From positions 28,549 through 92,548 of the forward strand of contig JAZQOA010000086.1 in the NCBI GenBank assembly GCA_045627605.1: a stretch of 64,000 nucleotides of DNA, given 5' to 3'. The notes under the pieces are model-generated. The model searched no databases and was not told the origin of the DNA. It saw nothing but the letters and a program-made list of their open reading frames with translations. The DNA is from RGIG5952 sp045627605. GTDB lineage: Bacteria; Verrucomicrobiota; Kiritimatiellia; RFP12; JAAYLN01. The translations under genes were made by a program, and so were the position numbers. Each line of letters begins with the position of its first letter. Positions within the stretch are counted from its first letter, which is position 1. Shown piece by piece: positions 1-9,592 of the stretch.

Positions 1-912
1 ACGGTGTTCGATGGCGGCAAGCGAGGCGGAGTTGCTAATCGACAGCGCAAGGTTTTCGACGAACTTCTCCGCTCCCGTCACCCCCGCGAAACGGTCCTTC
101 AAGTTCATGACGCGGCCGTTGCCCGCCTCCTCGAAGTATTTCTTCATGAAGGACGCATCCCCCGTCGAGACATACTTGCGCGCATAGACCGTGAGGTTCG
201 CCCCGCGAACGCTGAGCTGTTCCGCCGCCATGGAGAAATCACGCCTGAGCCGCAGGCCCTTGTCGATGTCGTCGTGCAACATGCGCATGCCCGAGCAGCG
301 AACATAGAGCAGTCCGGTCAGGAGAATGCTGGCGAGAATGAAGACGAGGGCGACCAGCCGCAATCCATTGAGGCGAAGGAACGAGATTTTTTCCTTCGCC
401 CCCGCGTGCTCCCTGACCTCCTCCTTGTGGACGCGGTCTTCGCGGCCGAGTTCGTTGAGACGGGTGCGCATCCTCGCCGCGAAGGCGGCGTTGGCCGACC
501 CCTCCTTGATCAACAGGGTGAAGTATGCCGCCAGCGCCCTTTTTGAAACGGGCTTGTTTGTCATGCCGTTCATGCCGGCGCCCGCGGCATTGTCGAAAAG
601 CTCGGGGTTGTTATCCGCCGACATGCCGATGAACGGGAGCGTCCCCGAATCGGGGTGCGCCGAGGCGCGGAACGCGGTGACCAGCTCGATGCCGTCCATC
701 TCCGGCATGAAGATGTCCGTCAGCACGAGGCTGTAATATCCGCGCTTTGCGGCGATAAGCTTGTTGAGCGCCTCGCGCCCGTTGGTGGCGGTTTCGCATT
801 CCGCGCCAAACTCGCGGACGGTGTCCGCCACAATTTCAAGGGCGATTTCGTTGTCGTCCGCGACAAGAATCCTGTAGCCGCTGAAATCTTCGTTTTTGTC
901 TGCCTGAACCAT
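1..912 (-). CDS. Receiver-domain transmembrane receptor, partial (cut by window edge)
   Basis: I translated this frame by hand. It runs 304 codons from an ATG at 912 without a stop and leaves the window at base 1. Residues 12-135 form a CheY-like receiver domain with the acidic pair D19/D20, phosphoacceptor D66 in LTDIFMPEMDG, and the conserved Lys in NKPVS. A basic linker follows, then one transmembrane helix at about 180-203 (LVALVFILASILLTGLLYV), then an extracytoplasmic helical segment like a four-helix-bundle sensor. A receiver placed before the membrane sensor is unusual; a kinase or output domain probably lies beyond the edge. It starts two bases after the stop of the hybrid kinase, so the two are very likely co-translated and may form a phosphorelay. 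The domain reading is direct; the relay is inferred. Confidence 0.85.
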   Translation of the reverse strand, partial: MVQADKNEDFSGYRILVADDNEIALEIVADTVREFGAECETATNGREALNKLIAAKRGYYSLVLTDIFMPEMDGIELVTAFRASAHPDSGTLPFIGMSADNNPELFDNAAGAGMNGMTNKPVSKRALAAYFTLLIKEGSANAAFAARMRTRLNELGREDRVHKEEVREHAGAKEKISFLRLNGLRLVALVFILASILLTGLLYVRCSGMRMLHDDIDKGLRLRRDFSMAAEQLSVRGANLTVYARKYVSTGDASFMKKYFEEAGNGRVMNLKDRFAGVTGAEKFVENLALSISNSASLAAIEHR

Positions 913-914
913 AG

Positions 915-3900
915 TCACACCTTCCGGGCCCCGTCGCCGCCCGGACAGAATTCGCCGAGCAGATTGAGGATGCTGTCGCCGGTCACCGGCTTTGTCAAGA
1001 TGGAATCGAAAAGATCTACGTCGAAGGTCGAGCCGGCGTCGGCATCGGCCGTCACCGCGACGACGGGGACGCCCGCCAGCTCGGGGTCGGCGCGCATTTC
1101 GCGCGCAAGGGCCTCGCCGTTCATGCCCGGCATCCACATGTCCGTCAACACAATGAGGCGCCCGTCGCGACGGGATGCCTCAGCCGACTTCAAATAGTCC
1201 ATCGCCTCGCGGGCGCCGCCAAACATCTCGATGCCGTCGACAGGGACGCCCAGTCGCTTCAGGTACTGGCGCAGAATCCTGAGGTTCATCTGGACGTCGT
1301 CGACGAGTACGAAACGCAATTTGGCAATATCGGCGGACGATGCCTCGCGACGCCGCGGCTGCGTCGCCGGAGCGTCGGGGGCGCATTCCCGCGCGGAGAG
1401 GGGGGCGCATTCGGTTTCGGGCAATCCCACCCCCGGCAGGGAAAGCGTGAAGACGCTCCCTGCGCCCAGTTTGCTCTCCGCGACAAGTGTCCCGCCGGCC
1501 GCCTCGGCAAGGCGCCGCGAAATCGGAAGCCCAAGCCCCGTGCCCTTGTAGACCTTGCCGCCGCGGATGCCGCCGTCCTGCACGAACGGGTCGAAAACAG
1601 CCTGGATCTTGTCGGGCGATATCCCGATGCCGGTGTCGGCCACCTTGACGACGAGCGTGGCGGTGCCGTCGTCGGAGACGCAATCGAGCCCCGCGGAAAA
1701 ATTGACGCCGCCCTTCTGCGTGAACTTGACGGCGTTGCCGACGAGGTTCAGCAGGATCTGGCGCACGCGCTCTTCGCGGAGATCGAGGAGGGGGAAGTCC
1801 TTGTCGATTTCGTAGTCCAGGGAGATGTGCTTGTCCTGCGCGCTGAACTGGAAGATCGACGCCATTTCCTCGAAAAGCTTGCGCATGTCGCAGATGCCGC
1901 CCCTCACCTCGATGTTTCTCGCCTCAAGTTTCGAGAGGTCGAGGATGTCGTTGATGAGGGCGAGAAGCGCGTTCGACGACTTCGTGATGCCGTCGAGGTA
2001 GGTGTCGCGCTCCTCCGGGGAGCAGCCGGCATCGCGCAGGAACTCGGAGAAGCCAATCACGGCGTTGAGCGGCGTGCGTATCTCGTGGCTCATCGTGGCG
2101 AGGAAGGTGCTCTTCGTCCGCTCCGCCTTCTTCGCGTCGTCAAGGGCCTGGAGAATCTCCTGGTTCTTGCGGGAAATCTCAGCCATGGCGTTGGCGCGCT
2201 GCACCGAGAGGGCGATGAAATCGACGGCGATGCGCATGACCCGCTCGCCGGACTCGAAGAAGGGCGAACGCCGCCGCGCGTAGATGACGCCGAGGCGCGC
2301 CCAGGGCTTGCCATCGACCATGACTTGCGTCGCCATAACCGACTTGTTGGGGCAGTCCGGGGGCAGCTGGAGCGCGTCGGGGCTCCGGGCGTCGGAGAGG
2401 TTCACCATGTTCGACGACCCGAAAAGGGCGGAGCCCGCGCTGTTCATCGGGCAGTTTGCGCAGCCATTGCAGATGCCCTCGCGGACGTCGTCGAGGAACC
2501 AGTCCCGCCGGTAGCCGTCGACGCCGGCGAAGATCACGTGGTCGCAGTTGAAGTAGCCGATGAGCCGCCGCGCGACATAGTCGATGATCTGCCACTGGTC
2601 GCGGTGGGCGACGACGAAAGACGAGACATCCGCCTTGAACGACTCCGCCGCCGCCGCGCGGCGTTCCTCCGTCACGTCGTGGATGACGCACAGCACGAGG
2701 CGGTGGCCGCTGCCCATGAGCGTCTGCTTCCAGCAGCGGAGCGTGCGCGACGACCCATCCTCGAAGACCATCGTGTCCTCGTACTGGATGGCGGCGGCGC
2801 CACCAAGCGCCTCCTCGTCGCGCTTCGCCGCGAGGGCGCTGATTCCGGGGCCCAGCAGCTCCTCGGCCGTTTTACCGATGATCTCGTCCATCCTCGCGCC
2901 GATAAGCGCGGCGTAGGCCGCGTTGCAGCGGACGTAGCGCAAGCCGTAGTCGGCGTCCTTGAGAAAACACGGCGACGGGCTGGCATTGAAGATGCGGTTG
3001 ATGAAGATGCTCTCCTCGGCGGCCGCCGCGTGCAGACCGCTGAGCTCCTCGTAGTTGAGGCGTCGTTCGATGGCGCTGCCGAAAACCGAGGCGAGCCTGC
3101 GGAAATTTCCCTTCTCAAGTTCGTTGAGGCGGCGGTCCTCGTCGAAAACGACGTTGAGCACGCCCCAGGCCGCCCCCTTGACGAAGAGCGGCACCGAGGT
3201 CATCGAGGAGGCGTTGCCCGCGCCCTTCCGACGCGAGATGCCGTAGGCGTCCCGGATTTCGGCGAGGTCACGGGCGTTCCACTCCCTGAGGCCTTGGGAA
3301 AGAAGCTGGGCGCGATGACTGGAGAAAAGCCCGATCGGCGCCGAGACCTTGCCGTTGATGACGGCGCGGCCGTCGCGCGCCACCATGTGGAGATCCTCGA
3401 TGACATTGGCGCCGTGGGCGACGTCAAGGCGCGAAAGGAAACAGACGTCGGCGTTGAAACGCTCGCGGACGATTTCAAGGAAAGGACGCGTCCCGGTGCT
3501 GCCGACATCGCCCTGGAGGGCGAGGAGGGCCCGCTCCAGCGACATTGAGTTGGCGGCGGAGATTTCGGCCAATTCGCGCCGCGCGTTCTCGGCGGTCTCC
3601 TTGGCGGCGATCAGCTCCGCCTCGCGGTCGCGGCGCGCCCTGGCGAGTTCGAGCTCGTGGCGCATCTCGATGGATTCAAGTTCGCGGACGGCGAGTTCGG
3701 TCTGGTCGAGGATCGTGACGACGGCGTTCTCGGGGCAGTCGCTGAAGCCAGTCTTGACAATGCGCATCTCCTTGTAGCGAGGCGGGGCGCCCTTGGTGCG
3801 GTAGCGGGTCGAGACCGACTTGCACCCCGAAAGGCGTTCACGCAGGCCGGCGAGGTCTGTGAAGTCCAGGACCTCCTTTTGGAATTCCGGCGAGACATTG

Positions 3901-4094
3901 GCCAGCACCATCAGCTCGATGTAGTCCGAGAAGAGCACGTCGGTCGCCGCCGGACGCGATCTTTCATACGCCCGGTTGTCCATCCGGTAGATCGACATCC
4001 TGCCATTGAAGAGGTCGACGTAGAACATCGACTCGTATTCGTTGGCGAGGGTCTCGATCAGACCCGTTTCCATGCTGTCGTGCGACTGGCTCAT
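915..4094 (-). CDS. Hybrid sensor histidine kinase (GAF-PAS-GAF-HisKA-HATPase-REC)
   Basis: A 1059-residue soluble hybrid kinase. I read a short N-terminal sensory region (1-130), a coiled coil (130-185), a GAF-like domain (about 190-350), a PAS domain (about 360-480), and a second GAF-like domain (about 490-640) holding a CNGCANC cysteine cluster that might bind a metal or cofactor. After these come a HisKA dimerisation helix with the phospho-acceptor His at about 670 (ATMSHEIRTPLNAV), an HATPase with the N box (NLVGNAVKF) and G boxes (DTGIGI, GTGLGL), and a C-terminal receiver with D985 (LTDMWMPGMNG). There is no transmembrane segment. It lies 21 bases after dhaK and 2 bases before the receiver/membrane protein, so all three may be one operon. 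The stimulus is unknown. Confidence 0.9.
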   Translation of the reverse strand: MSQSHDSMETGLIETLANEYESMFYVDLFNGRMSIYRMDNRAYERSRPAATDVLFSDYIELMVLANVSPEFQKEVLDFTDLAGLRERLSGCKSVSTRYRTKGAPPRYKEMRIVKTGFSDCPENAVVTILDQTELAVRELESIEMRHELELARARRDREAELIAAKETAENARRELAEISAANSMSLERALLALQGDVGSTGTRPFLEIVRERFNADVCFLSRLDVAHGANVIEDLHMVARDGRAVINGKVSAPIGLFSSHRAQLLSQGLREWNARDLAEIRDAYGISRRKGAGNASSMTSVPLFVKGAAWGVLNVVFDEDRRLNELEKGNFRRLASVFGSAIERRLNYEELSGLHAAAAEESIFINRIFNASPSPCFLKDADYGLRYVRCNAAYAALIGARMDEIIGKTAEELLGPGISALAAKRDEEALGGAAAIQYEDTMVFEDGSSRTLRCWKQTLMGSGHRLVLCVIHDVTEERRAAAAESFKADVSSFVVAHRDQWQIIDYVARRLIGYFNCDHVIFAGVDGYRRDWFLDDVREGICNGCANCPMNSAGSALFGSSNMVNLSDARSPDALQLPPDCPNKSVMATQVMVDGKPWARLGVIYARRRSPFFESGERVMRIAVDFIALSVQRANAMAEISRKNQEILQALDDAKKAERTKSTFLATMSHEIRTPLNAVIGFSEFLRDAGCSPEERDTYLDGITKSSNALLALINDILDLSKLEARNIEVRGGICDMRKLFEEMASIFQFSAQDKHISLDYEIDKDFPLLDLREERVRQILLNLVGNAVKFTQKGGVNFSAGLDCVSDDGTATLVVKVADTGIGISPDKIQAVFDPFVQDGGIRGGKVYKGTGLGLPISRRLAEAAGGTLVAESKLGAGSVFTLSLPGVGLPETECAPLSARECAPDAPATQPRRREASSADIAKLRFVLVDDVQMNLRILRQYLKRLGVPVDGIEMFGGAREAMDYLKSAEASRRDGRLIVLTDMWMPGMNGEALAREMRADPELAGVPVVAVTADADAGSTFDVDLFDSILTKPVTGDSILNLLGEFCPGGDGARKV

Positions 4095-4115
4095 GATCTC
4101 ACGCGGCCGGGGCTC

Positions 4116-5105
4116 CTACATTCTGAAGGCCGGCGTCAGGGCGGGCGTCTTCCACAGGCGGAGGAACTCGTCGTCCCACTTCGCCATGCTGAGCTGGAAG
4201 CCCGCCTGCTCCTGGGTGGTCAGGATTTCGCCGACCATTTGCGCGACGACCTCGACGCCGATTTCCTCGAGATACCGTACGCAGTCCTTGTAGAGGATCA
4301 AAAGCTCCATCATCGTCGTCGCGCCGGCGCCGTTGACCATGACGAAGGCCTTGTCGCCGCGCGCAAGCTGGATGTCCGCCACCAGTTCGCGGGCCATCAG
4401 CCCGACCGTCTCCGCCGCGCCGCGGAACGGCTGGATGCCGCCGCCGCCTTCGCCATGCTGCCCGGCGCCGATCTCCATCTCGTCGTCGCCCAAGCTGCCC
4501 ATTGACTCGCCGGTGAAGGGGTTGGTGGCGAACTTCGTCGCGACGGCGACCGTCGCCATCGAGTTGGCGTAGCGCTCGGCAAGCGCGGCAACCTCATCAA
4601 GCGAGCGGCCTTCGGCCGCGGCGGCCGCGGCGATGTGATAGAGCGGCACCGCCCCGGCGAGGCCGCGCCGGTTGGCGCCGTCGCCACGGGGCGCGTTGGC
4701 GATGTCCTCCTGCGTCACGATCCTGCGGACGTTCATTCCCGCCATCTCGGCCATCTTCATGACCATGTTGCCCGTCAGCATGTCGCCAGCATGGTTGAGG
4801 ACGAAAAGGAGCACACCGTGGCCCTTGTCCGCCCTTTGCAACGCCTCGAAAACGGTGCGGGGACCCGGGGCTGTGAAAACATCGCCAACCACCTGGATGT
4901 CGAGCATCCCCTTGCCGACATAGCCGAGTTGCGCCGGTTCGTGACCCGAGCCGCCGAACGTCACGATTGTCACGCGGTCGGCCTTTTCAAGCTCGCGGCT
5001 GACAACCATGCGCCCGTCGACCTCGACCAAGTCGCCGTGCAAAAGGGCAAACCCCTCGAGGAGCTCCTCGACGATTGTAGCCTTGTCATTGATGAATTTT
5101 CCCAT
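4116..5105 (-). CDS. dhaK: Dihydroxyacetone kinase, DhaK (substrate-binding) subunit
   Basis: A 329-residue DhaK family protein. In this family DhaK binds dihydroxyacetone covalently through a histidine, and DhaL then phosphorylates it using DhaM/PTS or ATP. Visible motifs are FGGSGHEPAQLGYVGKGMLD near residue 50, the GDVFTAPGP loop, NHAGDMLTGNM, and GDDEMEIGAGQHGEGG with the substrate-binding His at about 217. Length matches the family. No dhaL or dhaM is in the window, so it either partners with a distant DhaL or has been repurposed, for example as a ligand sensor for the kinase encoded just downstream. In E. coli, DhaK and DhaL do feed a regulator (DhaR), which makes that idea reasonable but unproven. 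A sigma-70-like promoter is visible upstream. Confidence 0.92.
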   Translation of the reverse strand: MGKFINDKATIVEELLEGFALLHGDLVEVDGRMVVSRELEKADRVTIVTFGGSGHEPAQLGYVGKGMLDIQVVGDVFTAPGPRTVFEALQRADKGHGVLLFVLNHAGDMLTGNMVMKMAEMAGMNVRRIVTQEDIANAPRGDGANRRGLAGAVPLYHIAAAAAAEGRSLDEVAALAERYANSMATVAVATKFATNPFTGESMGSLGDDEMEIGAGQHGEGGGGIQPFRGAAETVGLMARELVADIQLARGDKAFVMVNGAGATTMMELLILYKDCVRYLEEIGVEVVAQMVGEILTTQEQAGFQLSMAKWDDEFLRLWKTPALTPAFRM

Positions 5106-5149
5106 GGCGCACCTTGCCTCCTTCCCATGCGCTCGCGCATTGCATTAAA

Positions 5150-5178
5150 AAAATACACCTTGCACGGGAAAAAATCAA
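5150..5178 (-). promoter_or_regulatory. Predicted sigma-70 promoter of dhaK
   Basis: Read on the minus strand: -35 TTGATT (5178-5173), a 17-base spacer, and -10 TATTTT (5155-5150). It is placed to transcribe dhaK, and probably the hybrid kinase and receiver genes behind it. GGAGG and AAGGTG precede the ATG. Confidence 0.55.
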
Positions 5179-5206
5179 GTTGGACACATCAATGAAGTTA
5201 AGGAAC

Positions 5207-7981
5207 CTACCGCAACCCCAGGTCGCGGCGAATGTTGTCGATGAGCCGGAAGTGCGACACGCCAAGGGTTTCGCCCACGACGATGACGGCGCCATCGCCA
5301 TACTTCAACGCGCTGACAAAAGGAATCAACCGGCTTTCATCGGCCTGAGCCGGCATCTTCGCGTACTGCACCCACCCCTCCGGGGCATACGGCACCTGCA
5401 TGTAGCACGGGGCGAAGCCGTGGCGAACCGCGCCCTCCATGTTCCACGGCGCCTTGCACCAATCGCCTTCCATGACCCATTTGGCATGGCGTTCGCCAAG
5501 GGGATAGTCCTTCGGCGCCTCGCAACGCACGTCAAGGCTCTTGTCGCCAAGTATCCTGGCCAACGGCGGCGACCACCAGCTCCTGACGAGCAACGTGCCG
5601 CCGGCCCTGACCTTGGCGCGGATGACCTCCGCCGTGTTTGAGGCGACGCAATCGCCGCGAGGCACTTGGAACATGAAGGTCTCGGCCTTGCCCGCGACCG
5701 CCGCGACTTCCGCATCGTTGGTGCAGGCAAACACCTTCCAGCCGTCGGCCTCGCCCTGGGTGCGCACCCCCGGAATGCCCCTGTGGCAACGCGGGTCCCC
5801 GGCGTAATAGACGATCGGACGGTCAACCGCCCCTGCCGCGAGGAACGACATCTTCGCCATCACGTCCTCCCGCTGCGGGAAGGCCCAGCCTCCCGGCGCC
5901 GAGAGTCGAACCTCCCAGGCCTCGTCCGCCACGGGCCGGTTGACGAAAGCGGTGAACGGAATTTCAAAGACAAGTCTGTCCGCGAGGGTCGAGACGGTCC
6001 AGTCCGGCGCCCAGGTCGTCTCCTCGACGCCCACGTCGGAAATCTTGCGCTGCCCCTTTCCTTCCTTCCCGACCCAAAAGGCGTAGCGCTCCCCGCCGGC
6101 GCCGGCAATGGAAAGAGTCGCGGCATCCGTCCCGCGCCATTCGGCGACAAGTTTGTCCGCGACGGTTTTCGCGTTGTTTTTCGGGTCGGGCGACACGAAC
6201 CACGCCAAACGGGCCCCGATGCCGCCGGGGGTGCCATCCTTCACGCCGACAAGCGCGTGCCACGGGGCCAGCGCATCGCCAAAGGCCTCCCCTGTCTTGA
6301 GGCGGGGCAGGTTTACGGCGACGGCGTTGCCGAGGCGAAGTTCCCGGTAGCTCGCCATCTGGCCGTAGAGGATCTTCTCGCGAAGGACGTTCCGCAACGC
6401 CGTCTCATCGCCCTGCGCAAGTTTTTCGGCCTCCGCAAGCAACGCCGCCGCGCGGGCGCGAACCTTGTCGTCCGCAAGAAGATTGGCGGAGACGTTCATG
6501 CCGTCCGCAAACAACCCGATGCGCCCCGGCTGGGCACCCCAGACGGCATCCATCGCCCGGAAGTATTCGGCCATCGGCTTTGCGGCGGGACCGAAGGCCG
6601 TCCGGCAGGTGTCCGCGAGAAAATCGTCGAGCGTCAGGCGGACGTCCCACATTTTGCGGGCGTAGAAGAGTTGCGTGAGACGGTTCTGAACGGCGTGCGC
6701 GGTGACGTCTGGCCCGCCCTTCGGACTGAGCGACACTTCCGGAATCGAGGTGGCGAGGTGATTTTGAACGACCGTCTCGACGGCGTCGCCAATCATCGAG
6801 AAGAAGGGCATGAAAACCGGATGCTTTGAAATGGCGTCATACTCGTAGGCGTAGTGGCCAACCGCCACATCCCCCCGGGCGCACCAGGCCTTGAGCCGCT
6901 TCAGTTCGCCGACATTCGCCGCGCAGGTCTCGTCGCCCCACTTGTGGATGTGGCACCGGGGGTGGCTGGCGTATTCGATGAACTCGGTGTTTTCGATTTT
7001 GCAGTCCGGGACGTCGAGGTAGCCCTGGTAGGCGAGCGTGGCGAATCGAAGGTCGGGGTACTTCGCCTTGAGGATTTTCACGACCTTGTTGTAATAGGCG
7101 AACCACGCGGTGGAGACGCCCAGGGCCTTGCACTTCGCGCACTGGCAGTAATCCTGGTTGTCGTTGGGGAAGATCGAGACGATGTCGAGCGGCGCACCGC
7201 GCCTCCTGAACCCTTCGATTTGGGCGGCGAGGCGCGCGGCGACTTTCTCCGCGCCCAGTTCGCTCGAAAAGCAGATGTTGATCATCGAGCGGTGACCCGC
7301 GAGCTCGCAGAAGCATTCGGGATGCTCGGCGAAGAGTTCCTTTTCCCCGTTGAGATTCGCGTTGTGCATGGAGATCATCGAATACTGGCCATACTTCTCC
7401 TCGCCCTTCGCCACGCCGTGCCGGTGGATGGTCGCGAAATTGCGCGTCTGCCACAGGTTGAAGGCGGCGCGGTCGCGCCAGTCGCCGCAGTGGTGGAATC
7501 CGCGGTACTTGACCGAAGGCGTGTGCCTGAAGGCGAGCGATGCCGGCACCGCCCACTTTTCCAGCTTCGGGAAGAACGCCCCCGTCTCACCCGGCCAGAG
7601 CCAGCGAACGCCGAGTTCGCGCTGCAGGAACGCATACGCGGCGTGAAGCGTCGCGCGGGGCAGGTTGCCCTGGAGGATGAGATGCCCGCCGTCAACGCGG
7701 TATTCGACGACCTCGTCCGCGAAGTTTTCCGCATCGCCCGCGACGAAGCGCACGGCATGCCCGCCGCCTTCGCCAGGCGCGACGACGTCGAAGGCCACGC
7801 CCGAAACACACATCAACGCATTGGTGAATTCCTCGACGGCGAACGCCACTGCCGGCGCGGCATTTGTCGCCACCTCGATTTTCCATTCTGTTGCGCCATT
7901 GTCAAAGAGCGGCGGGAGCCCCGCCCCGCAGAGAAACGGGAGAAGCGCCGCGAGACATGCTGAAACAACTGTTTTTTTCAT
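5207..7981 (-). CDS. Secreted DUF4838-family protein (putative glycoside hydrolase)
   Basis: A 924-residue exported protein. The start at 7981 was chosen because the purine-rich AGGAAAGGA lies just upstream and the protein then begins with a signal peptide (MKKTVVSACLAALLPFLCGA). The N-terminal part (about 25-160) resembles the small alpha/beta domain that precedes glycosidase catalytic barrels. The central part (about 170-520) is the DUF4838 region, with GVRWLWPGETG, FRHTPSVKYRGF, SIFPNDNQDYCQCAKCKA and PRCHIHKW. The last third (about 640-924) looks like an accessory beta domain plus a flavodoxin- or amidotransferase-like domain. DUF4838 proteins sit in polysaccharide utilisation loci and are thought to be glycosidases; the substrate is unknown. 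It is the last gene of the seven-gene operon. Confidence 0.85.
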   Translation of the reverse strand: MKKTVVSACLAALLPFLCGAGLPPLFDNGATEWKIEVATNAAPAVAFAVEEFTNALMCVSGVAFDVVAPGEGGGHAVRFVAGDAENFADEVVEYRVDGGHLILQGNLPRATLHAAYAFLQRELGVRWLWPGETGAFFPKLEKWAVPASLAFRHTPSVKYRGFHHCGDWRDRAAFNLWQTRNFATIHRHGVAKGEEKYGQYSMISMHNANLNGEKELFAEHPECFCELAGHRSMINICFSSELGAEKVAARLAAQIEGFRRRGAPLDIVSIFPNDNQDYCQCAKCKALGVSTAWFAYYNKVVKILKAKYPDLRFATLAYQGYLDVPDCKIENTEFIEYASHPRCHIHKWGDETCAANVGELKRLKAWCARGDVAVGHYAYEYDAISKHPVFMPFFSMIGDAVETVVQNHLATSIPEVSLSPKGGPDVTAHAVQNRLTQLFYARKMWDVRLTLDDFLADTCRTAFGPAAKPMAEYFRAMDAVWGAQPGRIGLFADGMNVSANLLADDKVRARAAALLAEAEKLAQGDETALRNVLREKILYGQMASYRELRLGNAVAVNLPRLKTGEAFGDALAPWHALVGVKDGTPGGIGARLAWFVSPDPKNNAKTVADKLVAEWRGTDAATLSIAGAGGERYAFWVGKEGKGQRKISDVGVEETTWAPDWTVSTLADRLVFEIPFTAFVNRPVADEAWEVRLSAPGGWAFPQREDVMAKMSFLAAGAVDRPIVYYAGDPRCHRGIPGVRTQGEADGWKVFACTNDAEVAAVAGKAETFMFQVPRGDCVASNTAEVIRAKVRAGGTLLVRSWWSPPLARILGDKSLDVRCEAPKDYPLGERHAKWVMEGDWCKAPWNMEGAVRHGFAPCYMQVPYAPEGWVQYAKMPAQADESRLIPFVSALKYGDGAVIVVGETLGVSHFRLIDNIRRDLGLR

Positions 7982-8021
7982 TACGTGTCCTTTCCTGTGT
8001 TTTTCATGAGGCATCGCACGG

Positions 8022-9590
8022 TCAGACGTCGCGGACGCCGCCATAGTCCGGTCCGCCGCCGCCAAGGTAGCCACGCGACTTACCCGTCGCGTCGGAGAAC
8101 CAGAACGAGTAGAGTTTCGCGCCGCCGGAAAGGCGAAAGGCCAGCTTGACCTTGCCCGGCGCCGCCGGCAACACCTCGATCCGGGTGGCGTCGACTCCCC
8201 GCAAGACGCGGCTGGCGCCACCGACGACCGAGACCTCGATTTCGCCCGCGGAGCAGTCTGCATTGACGAAGAGACGGTCGCCCTCGGCAAACGAAAGGTC
8301 GCGCGTGACGAGGCTCCCCTCGCCTGTCACGGCGCAAAATCCGTCGCGCCTAAGGTGCGCAAGTCCCATCGCGCCGTTGTGGTACATGCCGTTTTCGGGA
8401 GTGTTCTGCCCGACCAGCGAAAGCCGCGACGTGTCGCCGGCGAAGGCCCCGTAGTAGAAGCAGAGCTTTTCGTCGCGGACGACGAAAAGGTTGCCCAGCG
8501 GCTGCACATAGCCGGCGTCCCACTTGCCGGACCCCCAGCGTTCCGCGGCGATGGCCGGCGTGCGGTCGGGGCGCGTCCAGTGGAAGCCGTCGCGCGAATA
8601 GGCGAAGACAATGTCGGTGATCTTGGGGTTGCCCGTCTGGGCGGCCGCGTAGTTGTCGGGGCCCCGGTGAATCTCGAAGGCGCCGACGATGATCGACTCG
8701 TAGGCCACCGCATTGAGGGCGTAGAGCTGCGGCGGGCACTTGAACTCAGGGTCTTCGCCGTCGAGTTCGTCGGCCTTCGCCCACTGCACGACGCCGCCGG
8801 TGGTCTGTCCGCGATTCCAATCCCAGGAGCAGCCGGAGGCGAAGTCATCCGTCTCGTAGTAGCACGTGGCGCGCCCGATGCGCGGCAACCAACTCCTGAG
8901 TGAGAAAACCCACTTGCGGCGGAAGGGGTTCCAGAAGAAATTCGATCGGTCCCCCGCCGCGCCGGAAAGCCACCGGTCGTAGAAGTGGCGGCCGTCGGAT
9001 GAGAAAAAGCAAAGCCCGCGCTCATCGCCGCCCGGCCCGTGCACGTACATCACCCAGCGCGAATAGGGGTTTTCAAGCTGGAAGTCGGGTATGACCTCCC
9101 AGCTGTCGGGACGGAAATCAGGCGGATAAATCTGGTTGGTGCCATCCGCGATGTCCACGCGGTCAAAGGAAATGCCGTCGGCGCTCTCGGCGTAGGCGAC
9201 GGTGTTGAGCCAGCCCGCCTCGTACCAGAGGCGGAAGCGTTTTTCGCAAGGATCCCACCAGAGGCCGCCGCCATTCGGGCGCGCGGTGCTGTTGCGCGTG
9301 CCGTTGATCTCGAGCCAGGTCTCGGGCTTCAGCACCGGGTTGCCGCCGAACTTCACGGGATGTGGATATTCGCGCCGGAGCCCGTCCATCGACTCCACCA
9401 GGAAGTCGTCGACGAAAAGTTGCCGGCCCACGTCCACCGGGATCGGCGCCGGGATGTTGGCGGGGTCGAGATACGGCGGGGACGGCGGCACCGAGAGGTC
9501 CGTGAGCGCAACGTCGCGCGGCGGCCACTCGGCGGGCAACCTGATGCCGTTGTAAAGAACTTCCCCTTGAATTGCATTTCTGTCACCCAT
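8022..9590 (-). CDS. Five-bladed beta-propeller glycosidase-like protein
   Basis: A 522-residue protein of the propeller glycosidase type found in PVC bacteria, recognised by GRQLFVDDFLVE near residue 55, followed by repeated blade motifs (FRLWYEAGW, AESADGISFDR, IVFAYSRDGFHWTRP, LCFYYGAF). It resembles GH43/GH32-like folds, but I could not assign a numbered family. The start at 9590 is favoured over an upstream TTG because AAGGAGG sits nine bases before this ATG. No signal peptide is visible, so it is probably cytoplasmic and works on imported oligosaccharide, unlike the exported DUF4838 protein. It begins two bases after the stop of the GDPD-sialidase gene. Confidence 0.8.
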   Translation of the reverse strand: MGDRNAIQGEVLYNGIRLPAEWPPRDVALTDLSVPPSPPYLDPANIPAPIPVDVGRQLFVDDFLVESMDGLRREYPHPVKFGGNPVLKPETWLEINGTRNSTARPNGGGLWWDPCEKRFRLWYEAGWLNTVAYAESADGISFDRVDIADGTNQIYPPDFRPDSWEVIPDFQLENPYSRWVMYVHGPGGDERGLCFFSSDGRHFYDRWLSGAAGDRSNFFWNPFRRKWVFSLRSWLPRIGRATCYYETDDFASGCSWDWNRGQTTGGVVQWAKADELDGEDPEFKCPPQLYALNAVAYESIIVGAFEIHRGPDNYAAAQTGNPKITDIVFAYSRDGFHWTRPDRTPAIAAERWGSGKWDAGYVQPLGNLFVVRDEKLCFYYGAFAGDTSRLSLVGQNTPENGMYHNGAMGLAHLRRDGFCAVTGEGSLVTRDLSFAEGDRLFVNADCSAGEIEVSVVGGASRVLRGVDATRIEVLPAAPGKVKLAFRLSGGAKLYSFWFSDATGKSRGYLGGGGPDYGGVRDV

Positions 9591-9592
9591 GG

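Noticed and set aside
4..546. A plus-strand frame at the left edge
   Set aside because: The minus strand here encodes a receiver domain and transmembrane sensor in one uninterrupted frame, which explains the region.
1827..3548. A 573-residue plus-strand open frame across the hybrid kinase gene
   Set aside because: It is antisense to a clear GAF-PAS-GAF histidine kinase and its translation is Arg/Val/Asp-rich without domains, as expected for the shadow of a GC-rich gene.
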